A stretch of 64,000 nt of DNA from Planctomycetota bacterium (GCA_028281445.1 JANQJW010000006.1:19479-83478), one strand, 5' to 3'; positions 1-8,085 are shown, counted from the first letter of the stretch. The notes: generated by a model from the letters alone, not told the origin. A program made the numbers and translations.

Positions 1-68
1 CCATCGGCCTTGTCGATGGAGACGCTTGAAACCTTTCGTTCTGGCGAACCGTCCCATGGGGCGGCGGG

Positions 69-94
69 TATAACCCGGCAACGGACGTAAGGAG
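69..94 (+). promoter_or_regulatory. -10 box and ribosome site of the thioredoxin-like gene
   Basis: A TATAAC hexamer at 69-74 is a good -10 candidate; no convincing -35 is seen at 16-18 bases. AAGGAG at 89-94 lies 10 bases before the ATG at 105 and fixes that start. Confidence 0.5.
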
Positions 95-104
95 TCAAAC
101 GACC

Positions 105-941
105 ATGCTCAAGCAACTCACGCTTGCCCTCGCGCTCGCGGCACTCGTAGTAGCTACGATCGGTGCCGGCGGAGCGATGGCAGAAGGCGAGAAGCCGGAA
201 CCCGTCGCAATGGACGCGAAGGTGCCGGACTTCACGATGAAGGACGACCAAGGGCGCGACTTCCAGCTCTACAAGTCGACCCACACCAGGAAAGAGATCG
301 AGGCCTCGGTGCGTGCAGCCGCTACGAAGTACGGCGCCGCCAAGGATTGCGATCTCTCGACCAAGATCGACGACCTCAAGGGCGTCAAGGACGACGACGG
401 CGCGATCGACGCAAGCAAGCGCGCGGCACTCGCGTCCGAGGCGGGATCGTTCTACGGCATGATCGCCAGCGAAGAGTCCGCCGCCGGGCTCAAGACCGTC
501 GGCGACGTCGTTGCGTGGATCGAGAAGGGCCAGAAGGGCCCGATCGTGTTCATGTGCTGGTCGCCGCGCTGCCCGACGTGCAAGTCGCAGAACGATCGCA
601 TCAACGAGGCGCTGGCCAAGGCCAACGTGCGTGTCTTCGCGCTCGCAAGCAGCTTCCGCGACGAGCAGGAGCACTACGACAAGTTCCGCGATCAGCTGGA
701 CTTCCACATGCGTGTGTTCCCCGACCGCGACCAGAAGATCACGGACATCCTCGGTGGTCGGAAGACCCCGCACTTCTTCCTCGTGAGCCCCGACTTCCAC
801 CTCAAGTACCAGGGCGCGCTCGACAACGACGCCATGGGCTACATGGACGCCGAGGAGCGCGAGAACTACCTGCACAACGCGGTCGAAGCGGTGCGCACCG
901 GCAAGGAGGTTCCGACGAAGACGTCCGAACCCGCCGGGTGA
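105..941 (+). CDS. Secreted thioredoxin-like protein with an internal insertion
   Basis: 278 residues. The N-terminus is a typical signal peptide with a hydrophobic core at residues 5-22 and a likely cut after AMA (residue 26), so the protein should act in the periplasm. A redoxin-type start (VPDFTMKDDQGRDFQL, residues 40-55) is followed by about 85 charged residues with no recognised motif. The thioredoxin fold then resumes at PIVFMCWSPRCPTCK with the redox pair C156-P-T-C159 and an extra C151. A cis-proline-like TPHFF lies further on, as in TlpA/AhpC-TSA proteins. The role is probably thiol-disulfide exchange or peroxide handling; the partner is unknown. An in-frame lysine-rich stretch of 15 codons follows the TGA stop (see findings). 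The gene stands alone and ends in a strong terminator. Confidence 0.85.
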   Translation: MLKQLTLALALAALVVATIGAGGAMAEGEKPEPVAMDAKVPDFTMKDDQGRDFQLYKSTHTRKEIEASVRAAATKYGAAKDCDLSTKIDDLKGVKDDDGAIDASKRAALASEAGSFYGMIASEESAAGLKTVGDVVAWIEKGQKGPIVFMCWSPRCPTCKSQNDRINEALAKANVRVFALASSFRDEQEHYDKFRDQLDFHMRVFPDRDQKITDILGGRKTPHFFLVSPDFHLKYQGALDNDAMGYMDAEERENYLHNAVEAVRTGKEVPTKTSEPAG

Positions 942-1006
942 GGCATCAAGCGACAGAAGAAGGCCAAGAAGGCCGACAAGTCCGCGTGACGGACTGAGAC
1001 ACTACG

Positions 1007-1042
1007 AAGGGCGGTCGCACGAGCGTGCGGCCGCCCTTTTTT
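1007..1042 (+). terminator. Rho-independent terminator
   Basis: The outer stem AAGGGCGG (1007-1014) pairs with CCGCCCTT (1031-1038). The inner stem CGCAC/GTGCG (1016-1020, 1025-1029) closes on a 4-base loop. The run of T at 1037-1042 completes a textbook terminator for the thioredoxin-like gene. Confidence 0.9.
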
Positions 1043-1048
1043 CAATTG

Positions 1049-1198
1049 CTCCGCAGAGGCACAGAGGCGCAGGGCGACATCCGTGCGCGCCAAATCGCCC
1101 GTCTCGGGCGCTCGCCGCTTGCGGACCTGGGGAAAGAGACAAGGAGGGCCGCGCGCTGTCCGGGGTGCGTCGCTCTGTGCCTCTGCGTCTCTGTGGAG
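1049..1198. repeat. 150-bp element with 30-bp imperfect terminal inverted repeats
   Basis: Bases 1049-1078 and the reverse complement of 1169-1198 match at 25 of 30 positions, and all five differences are C/T transitions. The arms are built from a CTCTGTGCCTCTGCG-like sequence. The 90 bases between them contain no gene. The element sits between a terminator and the stop of the minus-strand DUF3299 gene. It looks like a non-autonomous miniature element or a long extragenic palindrome. No target-site duplication is evident. Confidence 0.6.
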
Positions 1199-1200
1199 AG

Positions 1201-1818
1201 TCAGTAATCCATGATCACCACCTCAGCATCGTCGATGCTGTAGATGGCGTAGACGATCTCGGACTCCTTGATCTCACCGATCCTGAGCGTGCCGACGACG
1301 CGGATGGGCTTGATCGTGTTCGGCAGACCTTCTTCGCCGTCCTTGAGCTTCGTGTGCACCGCGCCCTCGAGACCCGGCGGCACGCCGTAGCAGCACGACC
1401 AGTGGCTGGCGACGAGGTGGAACTCCTTGATGTCGTCGTACTCGAAGACCGTCATCAAGAAGCCGATCATCACGACCTTCTGGCCGTCGAACTGCTTGAT
1501 GGTCTCCGGAATGCCCTTGAGGCCGGGTTGGTACTCGTACGCCCGCAGGACCTCCCACGTCAGCGGCTTGGTGCCGGGAATGTCCGGCGGCACGACGCCG
1601 ACCAGCAGCCCCGTTGCCGGGTCGATCCGGATGCCTGCCGGCAGGCCGAGCGCCGCGGAGCCGCCCTCGGCCCCGCCCTTCGAGAGGATGGGCCGGCCCG
1701 AGCCGAGTACGCCGTCGTCCTTGGGTTCGGCGTCCGCCGCCTCGTGATAGCCCTCGAACCAGATGGTGACGACCACCAGGGTGCAGATGATCAGGAGGAT
1801 GCGATCGAACCAGCGCAT
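1201..1818 (-). CDS. DUF3299 family membrane-anchored protein (first copy)
   Basis: 205 residues from the ATG at 1818; a longer frame upstream would overlap the neighbouring gene. One N-terminal membrane segment (residues 6-20, ILLIICTLVVVTIWF) should anchor it with the bulk in the periplasm. The DUF3299 signature is clear: a core GQKVVMIGFLMTVFEYDDIKEFHLV followed by SHWSCCYGVPPG with a vicinal cysteine pair. The family has no proven biochemical role. In proteobacteria it sits beside FtsX-type ABC transporters linked to zinc starvation, and the gene order here matches. It is last in the operon, 22 bases after a second DUF3299 gene, so the pair probably arose by duplication. A metallochaperone or adaptor role is inference. 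Confidence 0.85.
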   Translation of the reverse strand: MRWFDRILLIICTLVVVTIWFEGYHEAADAEPKDDGVLGSGRPILSKGGAEGGSAALGLPAGIRIDPATGLLVGVVPPDIPGTKPLTWEVLRAYEYQPGLKGIPETIKQFDGQKVVMIGFLMTVFEYDDIKEFHLVASHWSCCYGVPPGLEGAVHTKLKDGEEGLPNTIKPIRVVGTLRIGEIKESEIVYAIYSIDDAEVVIMDY

Positions 1819-1840
1819 GGCGCCTCCGTGCCGTCCATTC

Positions 1841-2488
1841 CTACCCGAGCGGACCTGCCTCGGCGTCTTCGATTTCGAAAAGAAGTAGTAACGGTTCGTC
1901 GGGCCCCGGGCCCTGGCGACGCTCCCGAATCGCGAAACGCCCGACGATGCGGAGCGGCGCAAGCGTTGGCTGGATCGGCGCGGAGGAGGGCGCCAGCTTG
2001 ACCATCGTCATGCCGCCGAGGCCCGGCGGCGTCCCGAAGCAGCACGCGTAGTGGCTGCCCACGAGCAGGAACTCGCGAATGTCCGCGATCTCGTAGAGCG
2101 GCATCACGAACCCCGCGAGCACGACAGTGCGGCCTGCGAGCGCTCTGAGATCGGTAGGCAGCGCATCGGCCGCCTTGACGCCATCGGCCGACTTGAGCGT
2201 CGACCACGGCACGGCCACCTGGCCGTCGGCGGGGGCGAGCTCCATGCCCAGCAGCAGGCCCGTGTCCTTGTCGATCGAGACCCCGTCGGGAAGACCAGGC
2301 GGACGCAGCGGATCGATGCCCTCTCGCAGCGCGACACCCGCGCTCATGGCGCCGTGCGGATCGACGTTGCGCGGCATGGTGAATGGCGCGGCCGGCTCGG
2401 TGTGCAGCGTGCGGCTTGCCGAGACGACGACGGCGGCAACGACGGCGCATCCCACGACGCCGACGGCCAGCAAGTCGAATGCGCGCAT
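1841..2488 (-). CDS. DUF3299 family membrane-anchored protein (second copy)
   Basis: 215 residues. The N-terminal hydrophobic segment (residues 5-25) anchors it to the membrane. It shares with its downstream neighbour the core GRTVVLAGFVMPLYEIADIREFLLV and the cysteine-pair motif SHYACCFGTPPG. Its ATG at 2488 lies 3 bases beyond the stop of the ABC permease, so the two are almost certainly co-translated. The two copies differ in their N-terminal halves, which suggests they are old paralogues working together, perhaps as a heterodimer. The role is most likely in the metal-linked ABC system encoded upstream; the substrate is inferred, not shown. Confidence 0.85.
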   Translation of the reverse strand: MRAFDLLAVGVVGCAVVAAVVVSASRTLHTEPAAPFTMPRNVDPHGAMSAGVALREGIDPLRPPGLPDGVSIDKDTGLLLGMELAPADGQVAVPWSTLKSADGVKAADALPTDLRALAGRTVVLAGFVMPLYEIADIREFLLVGSHYACCFGTPPGLGGMTMVKLAPSSAPIQPTLAPLRIVGRFAIRERRQGPGPDEPLLLLFEIEDAEAGPLG

Positions 2489-2491
2489 GCG

Positions 2492-3820
2492 CTACTCCGT
2501 TGGGTGCAGGTTCTCGGCAACCGGCGTGCGCAAGCCGCGCCAAGCCGGGAGCAGGCCCACGACCAGTCCGAAGACCGCCAGTGCGCCCATGACCTGCAGG
2601 TCGAGCGTGCCGAAGCCGCTGCGCACGAGCACGCCGAATCGCTCGACCAGATACGGCGCCGACATCGCAAGGCCGGCGTGGCCGAGCACGAGGCCGAACA
2701 GGCCGCCGAGCACGACGAGGATCACCGACTCCAACACGATGACCGCGAAAACGTGGCGCGGTGTCGCGCCCATCGCCCGGAGGATGGCGATCTCGCGACG
2801 GCGCCCTTGGATCGTGTTGTAGAGACTCACGAGGATGCCGATGCCTGCCACCAGGACGATGAGCCATGCCGTGAGCTCGAAGAAGCGATCGACGGAACCC
2901 ACGACTTCGAACAATTGACGGACCTGGTCCGCCGGCATGACGGCCTGCACGGTGGCGCGGTCGCTCTTGAACTCCGCGACGTAGGCGAGGCGCAGGATCG
3001 GACTCTTGAGCCGGATGCCGACGGCGGAGAGGCCGAGCTCCTCCTTCGTGCCGTGCTCGTGGCCGTGGTCGTCCTCGTGGGTGTGTGTGTCTGCTCCGTG
3101 CTCGTGGCCGTGTTCGCGCTCCCGCTCCTCCTCGGCCTCGCGCTCTTCGCGCCGCTTCTTGCGCTGGTCGCCCGCCGTCTTGTGGTCGCCGACCTCGTAA
3201 AACGTTTCGATCGGGATGAAGATCGCGCGATCGGCAGGCGTTCCCGTCGGCCGGAGGATCCCGACGACGGTCCACTCCTCGCCGTGCTCCCAGCCCCCTT
3301 CGGGGCCGTGGGTGACCTTGAACTTCACGCCGCGCCGTAGACCCGTCTCTGCGGCGGCGATGCTGCCTGCGACCGCTTCGAAGTGAACACCGTCGCGGAA
3401 GACAACGCCGTTGATGTTCTTCCCGAGCGGGACGTTCTCCGGGTCCATCAACGCTTCGAACATCGCGGTGCTCGTGCCGACGACCGGCTTGCCGCGGAAG
3501 TAGTCACCGACCGCATACGGCACGGCGTACTTGACACGCTTGTCGTTCTTCGCGCGCTCGTACGTGGCCCAGGGCAGCGTGCCGCCGGCGTCGCCGACGT
3601 GGAACATGGTGTTCAACACGATCTGCAGCGGCGAGCCGTGCGTCGGCCCAAGGATGGCGTCGTAGCCGCGCGAGGTCTCGTGGTACGAGCGGTGCGCCGA
3701 GTCGCGCAGGGAAACGATGGCAATGGTCAGCGCGACGCCGAGCGCCACGGAAATCATCGTCAGGATGCTGGCAAGCGGCCGCTGCTTCACGCTGCGCCAG
3801 GCAAGCTTGAAGATGCTCAT
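2492..3820 (-). CDS. ABC transporter permease, FtsX/MacB type, with His-rich periplasmic loop
   Basis: 442 residues from the ATG at 3820, whose ATGA overlaps the stop of the ATPase gene. Membrane segment 1 is at about residues 14-36. A large periplasmic domain follows, then three membrane segments (about 315-335, 355-380, 408-425). The FtsX-family motif REIAILRAMGATPRHVF lies at 342-358. The periplasmic domain carries a charged stretch (221-236) followed by a histidine-rich tract: eight His between residues 237 and 256, spaced as HGHEHG. Such tracts bind zinc, nickel or copper. In related zinc loci of Pseudomonas and Vibrio, as I recall them, the His-rich part is a separate protein. Here it seems built into the permease. 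It is unlikely to be a lipoprotein-release LolC/E system given the neighbours. Confidence 0.88.
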   Translation of the reverse strand: MSIFKLAWRSVKQRPLASILTMISVALGVALTIAIVSLRDSAHRSYHETSRGYDAILGPTHGSPLQIVLNTMFHVGDAGGTLPWATYERAKNDKRVKYAVPYAVGDYFRGKPVVGTSTAMFEALMDPENVPLGKNINGVVFRDGVHFEAVAGSIAAAETGLRRGVKFKVTHGPEGGWEHGEEWTVVGILRPTGTPADRAIFIPIETFYEVGDHKTAGDQRKKRREEREAEEEREREHGHEHGADTHTHEDDHGHEHGTKEELGLSAVGIRLKSPILRLAYVAEFKSDRATVQAVMPADQVRQLFEVVGSVDRFFELTAWLIVLVAGIGILVSLYNTIQGRRREIAILRAMGATPRHVFAVIVLESVILVVLGGLFGLVLGHAGLAMSAPYLVERFGVLVRSGFGTLDLQVMGALAVFGLVVGLLPAWRGLRTPVAENLHPTE

Positions 3821-4506
3821 GCCGTCGCCTCCTCGTGCTTGGGCGCGCGTAGCGTCTCGCACCGCTCGAAGCGCTCGATCAGGCGCTCGTCGTGCGTCAC
3901 GACCAGCAGTGCCGCATTGCTCTCCGCCGCGAACTCCGTGAGCAGGGCCATGCATTGATCCGCACGCTTGCTGTCGAGGTTGGACGTCGGTTCGTCGGCG
4001 AGGACCAAGGACGGGTGTCCGGCCAGCGCACGTGCGATGGCGACGCGCTGTTGCTGCCCCACCGAGAGCTGCGCGGGGCGGTGGCGCATCCGGTCCGCGA
4101 GCCCGACGCGCTGCAGGGCGGCTTCGGCCGCCGTCTTGGGCGACTCGTCGCGTCGCGGTCGAAACGCCATGCCGAGCTGGACGTTCTCCACCGCGGTCAG
4201 CCCGGGCAGCAGGTTGAAGGTCTGGAAGAGGTAGCCGATGTGTTGGGCCCGCAGTCGGTCGCGCTTGACTTCGGAGAGGCCCGTCATCGCCATCCCCGCG
4301 ATCTCGACCGTGCCCTCGTCCGCCGGCAGGATGCCTGCGATGAGGTTGAGCAGCGTCGTCTTGCCGCTGCCGCTCTCGCCACGGACGACGACGGACTCGC
4401 CGGAGGCGACTTCGAGCGCCGGCAGATCGACGGCCAGGAAGCGCCCGCCGTCGGGATCCGGGTACCACTTCTTGAGGTTCTGGATACGGAGGGCCGCGTC
4501 AGCCAT
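3817..4506 (-). CDS. ABC transporter ATP-binding protein (MacB/LolD type)
   Basis: 229 residues. Walker A is GESGSGKTT, the Q-loop lies in [17 protein letters not shown], the signature is LSVGQQQR (Q instead of the usual second G), Walker B is [12 protein letters not shown], and the switch is VVTHD. The size and the DEPTSNLD form are typical of ATPases that work with FtsX/MacB permeases, and the permease gene overlaps it by 4 bases. The first 8 bases overlap the end of sfsA. A TACGAT box ends 7 bases before its ATG, so it may also be transcribed on its own as a leaderless message. Together with the permease it should form the energised part of the metal-linked transporter. Confidence 0.92.
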   Translation of the reverse strand: MADAALRIQNLKKWYPDPDGGRFLAVDLPALEVASGESVVVRGESGSGKTTLLNLIAGILPADEGTVEIAGMAMTGLSEVKRDRLRAQHIGYLFQTFNLLPGLTAVENVQLGMAFRPRRDESPKTAAEAALQRVGLADRMRHRPAQLSVGQQQRVAIARALAGHPSLVLADEPTSNLDSKRADQCMALLTEFAAESNAALLVVTHDERLIERFERCETLRAPKHEEATA

Positions 4507-5239
4507 GGGCGAGATCGTAGGGGAGGATCGGCCCGACACCGAGACCGAGCCGCGACACCGTGGCACGGACCGGCAGGACCTCGACCCCTGCGGCTGCGGC
4601 CTGCTCCAGGCGCTGCGCGTAGTCCGGGTCGATGTCCCAGGCGGGCCGGAAGGCATGCACATCGGCCCGCGGCACGAAGTAGAGCATCACGCAGCGGTCT
4701 CCGGCCGCGCGCAGCGCCATCAGATGGTCGAGGTGCTTGAGTCCGCGCTCCGTGCGCGCGTCGGGGAAGCGCGCCTCGCCGGCCTCCCGAAGTGACACGT
4801 TCTTTACCTCGACCCAGCAGCGCTCCGCACGACGGGTCAGCAGGAAGTCGAACCGGCTTCCGGCGCCGGAAGCGACCTCCGGGCGGATGTCTTCGTAGCC
4901 GCGCAGCGTCTCGATGACGCCGCCTCGAAGCGCTGCGTGCACCACGCGATTGGGCAGCGCCGTGTTGACGCCGACCCAGGCACGTCCGGGCTTCACCTGC
5001 TCGAGGCTGTGGGGGAGCTTGCGCTTCGGGTTGCCCGAGTCGCTGATGCGCACCGGCCGCCCGGGCAGGTCGAGTCCCTTCATCGAGCCGGGATTCGCGC
5101 AGTGAACCGTCAGCGTGGTCCCGTCCTCGAGGGTGACGTCGGCGAGGAAGCGCTTGTAGCGCCGGACCAGCGTTGCGTCGATGAGCGGCGTGGGATAGCG
5201 GAAGTCGAGTCGGCTCACGCGCGCATGAGACGCCAGCAT
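4499..5239 (-). CDS. sfsA: SfsA family DNA/RNA-binding protein, putative nuclease
   Basis: 246 residues, the usual length. Typical SfsA blocks run in order: the N-terminal PLIDATLVRRYKRFLADV, CANPGSMKGL, SDSGNPKRKLPHSLE, VGVNTALPNRVV, GSRFDFLLT, CWVEVKNVSL and FPDARTERGLKHLDHL. The D...EVK arrangement is that of the PD-(D/E)XK nuclease fold. SfsA was first described as a sugar-fermentation stimulation protein; nuclease activity is the current structural view. Its start overlaps the end of the HAAS gene by 25 bases and its end overlaps the ABC ATPase by 8, so it is embedded in the operon even though no functional link to transport is known. Confidence 0.92.
   Translation of the reverse strand: MLASHARVSRLDFRYPTPLIDATLVRRYKRFLADVTLEDGTTLTVHCANPGSMKGLDLPGRPVRISDSGNPKRKLPHSLEQVKPGRAWVGVNTALPNRVVHAALRGGVIETLRGYEDIRPEVASGAGSRFDFLLTRRAERCWVEVKNVSLREAGEARFPDARTERGLKHLDHLMALRAAGDRCVMLYFVPRADVHAFRPAWDIDPDYAQRLEQAAAAGVEVLPVRATVSRLGLGVGPILPYDLAHG
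4514..4519 (-). promoter_or_regulatory. -10 box (TACGAT) of the ABC ATPase gene
   Basis: TACGAT on the minus strand, 7 bases before the ATG at 4506, with no ribosome site between; predicts a leaderless internal promoter inside sfsA. Confidence 0.45.
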
Positions 5240-6177
5240 CGGATGACCTGGCGAACAAATCGCACAGTGAGCAGCAAGGCCCCGAGTACGGCGATCAAGA
5301 GCAACACGCGCTCGAGCAGGTTGTCGAGCACGTCCGCGGCCTCCTGGCCCAGCTTCTCGGCAGGCATCGTGACGATCTCGCCGCGTGTGGCGAGCAGGAT
5401 CAAAGTGATCACGCCGGCGAGGCACGCGAGGGCGTCGGCCGCTGCCGCAGACGCATTGCCGCCGCGACCGAGCAGGGTCAGGACGTGGCGCACCGCGAAC
5501 AGCGCCAACACGATGTTGACGTACGGCACGAGCTCCATCACCTCGGTCGCCAGGAACGGCTGGAGTTCCTCGCCCTGTTGCACCGCGAAGACGCGGCCCA
5601 GGAAGAAGTTCACGATCACGCCGAGCAACGCGAGCAGCACCAGGCCCTCGATGGCCCCGCGGCGCGTCCACTCGTAGCGCACGTAGAGGCGGGACACCGC
5701 GCGGCTCGACCGGCCGGTTCCCATCGCCACGAACAGGCAGAGCACGATGCCCGTGTCGATGAAGAAGATCGTCATGATCGAGAGGAAGATGGCCGACGCC
5801 GGCTCCTTGGGCAGCGGGCCGAGCAGGCCGGGGATCGCGGCGGATGCCGTACCTGCCACGGTGAGGACGACCGCGAGCAAGAGGTGCCCGGCGAAGACGA
5901 CGGCCAGCGCCCGCACGAAGAGGCGTCGTGTCGCCAGCGGAATCGTCATCGGATCCGATACGATCTCGTCGGCGAGCTGCTCGGCGGGACCCAGGGCTTC
6001 GAGCGCGCGACGTTCGGCTTCCGGCTCGTCGATGTCCGGGTGGTTGCCCATCTCCTCGGCGACGCGCTCGAGGATCAGCGCCTCGACCTCGCGCCGCACG
6101 CGTGTCACCTCGCGCGGCGGCAGCAGATCGGTCAAGCGGTCCAGGTACTCCGCGCGCGGATCCGAAACCTGGCTCAC
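5215..6177 (-). CDS. HAAS-domain membrane protein paired with PadR
   Basis: 320 residues from a GTG at 6177 whose GTGA overlaps the PadR stop. Residues 1-75 are a helical, acidic HAAS-like domain (EYLDRLTDLLPPREVTRVRREVEALILERVAEEMG, ALEALGPAEQLADEI). This type of domain is often encoded directly after a PadR regulator. The remainder holds about six membrane segments with polar connectors and resembles no transporter I recognise. In known pairs the HAAS protein is thought to sense the envelope or tune PadR activity; that role here is inference. A longer upstream start would overlap padR extensively and is unlikely. Confidence 0.8.
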   Translation of the reverse strand: MSQVSDPRAEYLDRLTDLLPPREVTRVRREVEALILERVAEEMGNHPDIDEPEAERRALEALGPAEQLADEIVSDPMTIPLATRRLFVRALAVVFAGHLLLAVVLTVAGTASAAIPGLLGPLPKEPASAIFLSIMTIFFIDTGIVLCLFVAMGTGRSSRAVSRLYVRYEWTRRGAIEGLVLLALLGVIVNFFLGRVFAVQQGEELQPFLATEVMELVPYVNIVLALFAVRHVLTLLGRGGNASAAAADALACLAGVITLILLATRGEIVTMPAEKLGQEAADVLDNLLERVLLLIAVLGALLLTVRFVRQVIRCWRLMRA

Positions 6178-6563
6178 GCCTCGCCCTCCACCGGCCCACT
6201 CGTTTCCTCGGCCGGTTTCTCCCCTTCCTTCATCGACTGCCGGAGGGCTTCGTCCGTAGCGTCGCGTGCACGCTGCCAAGCAGCGAGCATGCCCGCCTTC
6301 TGTTCGCGTCCCTTGTCAGACAACCTGTAGTACTTACGCGGGCGCGAGCCGCCGGTATCCCACTCCGACGAGAGGATCCCCTGCTTCTCGAAACGGCGCA
6401 GAATGGGGTACAGCGTGCCTTCCTCGACCTGGAAGCCTGCAGCGCCGAGCAATCGTACGAGGTCGTAGCCGTAGCGCGGCGTTTCGAGATAGTGCAGCGC
6501 TACGAGCTGAATTACGCCCCGGCGGAGCTCGGCTTCGAATCGCGGATCGACCTCTGCGGTCAT
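6174..6563 (-). CDS. PadR family transcriptional regulator
   Basis: 129 residues from the ATG at 6563. AGGGGGA 9 bases upstream is a good ribosome site and decides against the longer frame. The winged helix is plain: GVIQLVALHYLETPRYGYDLVRLL, then GFQVEEGTLYPILRRFEKQGIL, then the wing WDTGGSRPRKYYRLSDKGRE. PadR proteins bind palindromic operators as dimers and repress until a ligand or stress relieves them. As first gene of the operon it probably controls itself and the downstream transport genes. A TGAGT-AAA-ACTCA palindrome lies 20 bases upstream of its start. Confidence 0.93.
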   Translation of the reverse strand: MTAEVDPRFEAELRRGVIQLVALHYLETPRYGYDLVRLLGAAGFQVEEGTLYPILRRFEKQGILSSEWDTGGSRPRKYYRLSDKGREQKAGMLAAWQRARDATDEALRQSMKEGEKPAEETSGPVEGEA

Positions 6564-6582
6564 CGACGTCCCCCTGGCGCCA

Positions 6583-6595
6583 TGAGTAAAACTCA
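6583..6595. promoter_or_regulatory. Palindrome, candidate PadR operator
   Basis: Perfect inverted repeat TGAGT-AAA-ACTCA just upstream of the padR start, unusually A/T-rich for this window. Placement fits autoregulation; the half-site differs from the classic ATGT...ACAT PadR operator. Confidence 0.4.
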
Positions 6596-6669
6596 GTGTA
6601 GGGACACGCTGCATATGATGCGACACTGGGCGTTGAGCGACGTTTCAAGAAGAGACCCGACGACGAGGC

Positions 6670-6675
6670 TAGGAT
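6670..6675 (+). promoter_or_regulatory. -10 box (TAGGAT) of the HEAT/TPR protein gene
   Basis: TAGGAT ends 7 bases before the ATG at 6683 (4 before the in-frame GTG at 6680). No ribosome site, so a leaderless start is likely. Confidence 0.45.
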
Positions 6676-6682
6676 TCGAGTG

Positions 6683-8077
6683 ATGCGCCTGCCCCGAGCC
6701 CTGACGGCTGTTTGCCTGCTCGCTGCATGCGCGGTGGCGCTGCCCGCGGTGGCCGCGGCAGACGCGCCGCCCGGTCGCGCGACGACGGCAGATGACGCCT
6801 TCGCTCAGCTGCACTCGCCTCTGCTGGTGATCCGCCAGGAGGGCGTGCAGGCGCTCATCGACCTCCTGCCGGGGGTGCGCAAGCGCGTCATCGCGGGCTT
6901 GACCGGCTCCGACTGGCGCACGCAGGTCCACCTCATCGAGGTACTGGCGCGCGATGAGTCCGACGAGGCCCTGTCGGCGCTGTTGAAACACTTCGAGCAC
7001 ACGGACGAGACGCAGGCCCTGCTGATTCGGCGCACGCTGCTCGAGGACGCGTCGATCACCGACCGGTTGCTCAAGGCCTATCGCAAGGACCCGAAGCTGC
7101 TCCTGCGCGGCGCGCCGGGCTCCAAACGAGCCGGGCGCCGGCGCGCGGACCTCGTGGTCTTGCTGCAGCGTGCGGAGATCGAGCAGAAGTTCCTCTCGCG
7201 GAAGTCCAAGACGGGTAGCACCGGCTACTACAAGGGGCAGTACGACCTGCTGAAGGACCCGAAGCTCGGGAAGGCGTACCGCGACCAGGCGCTGCAGGTC
7301 GTTGCGGGAATCGCGCTCGACGAGGCCGTGCCCGTTCCGGGGGTCTACCGCACGGGCGTCTACCGGTTCGTGCGCCCGCACTTCGTGGACGAATGGGAGC
7401 TGCGCGGCATGGCCATCAACGCCGTCGCCGAACTCAGCACGGCCGCGGACACGACCGTCATCGAGCGGCTCAAGGTCAAGTTGGCCGAGTTGGAGGAGCG
7501 CCGCGACAAGCAGTATTTCGAGCTGCAGCGCGTCGGCCGGCGGTGGAACACAGACACGAAGCCGTTCCAGGACGCGCTCATGGCGTGGGACGACACGCTC
7601 GGTCTCTACGGAGACTTCCTCGCGTGCATCTACACGGTCGATCCCAGCAGCGAGATCCACGAGCTGGTCGAGGACTATCTCTTCGAGCTCGAACGCTACC
7701 GCTGGCCGTACGTGCCGATTCGCCGGCAGGGCTACATCGCAGGCACGCTGATTCGCGTCGGGTGGTACGAGCGCGCGATCATCGCCTACGACGAGATGAT
7801 GCGCATCTACAACGGCTCGCGCGCGTTGGGCTTCTACAACCAGGCGTGCGCGTATGGCAACTGGTCGTTGGAGGAGAACCTGAGCAAGTCGAAGGCCGCG
7901 GAGTACCGCCGGCGCGCGCTCTGGTGCTTGGACCGGGCGGTCCAGTACGGCTGGAGTGACATCGGCTGGATGAGCCAGGACCGCGACCTCGACCCGATCC
8001 GCAACACCGCGAAGTACGCCATGCTCGTGGAGACGATCAAGCGCAAGCTGCTGCCGCCGCCGGATGATGAAGATTGA
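6683..8077 (+). CDS. Secreted protein with HEAT-like and TPR-like regions
   Basis: 464 residues from the ATG at 6683. The signal peptide (ALTAVCLLAACAVALPAVAAA) directs export. Residues 40-140 form HEAT-like helical pairs (LSALLKHFEHTDETQALLIRRTLLEDASITDRLL). The centre is helical and unassigned. The last 130 residues resemble TPR hairpins, including the GFYNQACAYGNWSLEE motif seen at the end of tetratricopeptide series. It is probably a periplasmic scaffold; no enzyme motif is seen. The gene converges on the UbiA-family gene, leaving only 8 bases between stops, so the two transcripts may overlap. Function unknown. Confidence 0.82.
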   Translation: MRLPRALTAVCLLAACAVALPAVAAADAPPGRATTADDAFAQLHSPLLVIRQEGVQALIDLLPGVRKRVIAGLTGSDWRTQVHLIEVLARDESDEALSALLKHFEHTDETQALLIRRTLLEDASITDRLLKAYRKDPKLLLRGAPGSKRAGRRRADLVVLLQRAEIEQKFLSRKSKTGSTGYYKGQYDLLKDPKLGKAYRDQALQVVAGIALDEAVPVPGVYRTGVYRFVRPHFVDEWELRGMAINAVAELSTAADTTVIERLKVKLAELEERRDKQYFELQRVGRRWNTDTKPFQDALMAWDDTLGLYGDFLACIYTVDPSSEIHELVEDYLFELERYRWPYVPIRRQGYIAGTLIRVGWYERAIIAYDEMMRIYNGSRALGFYNQACAYGNWSLEENLSKSKAAEYRRRALWCLDRAVQYGWSDIGWMSQDRDLDPIRNTAKYAMLVETIKRKLLPPPDDED

Positions 8078-8085
8078 GCGAGCCC

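Noticed and set aside
1..19. CCATCG/CGATGG inverted repeat at the window edge
   Set aside because: Short, and probably the end of a gene cut by the window; nothing supports a function.
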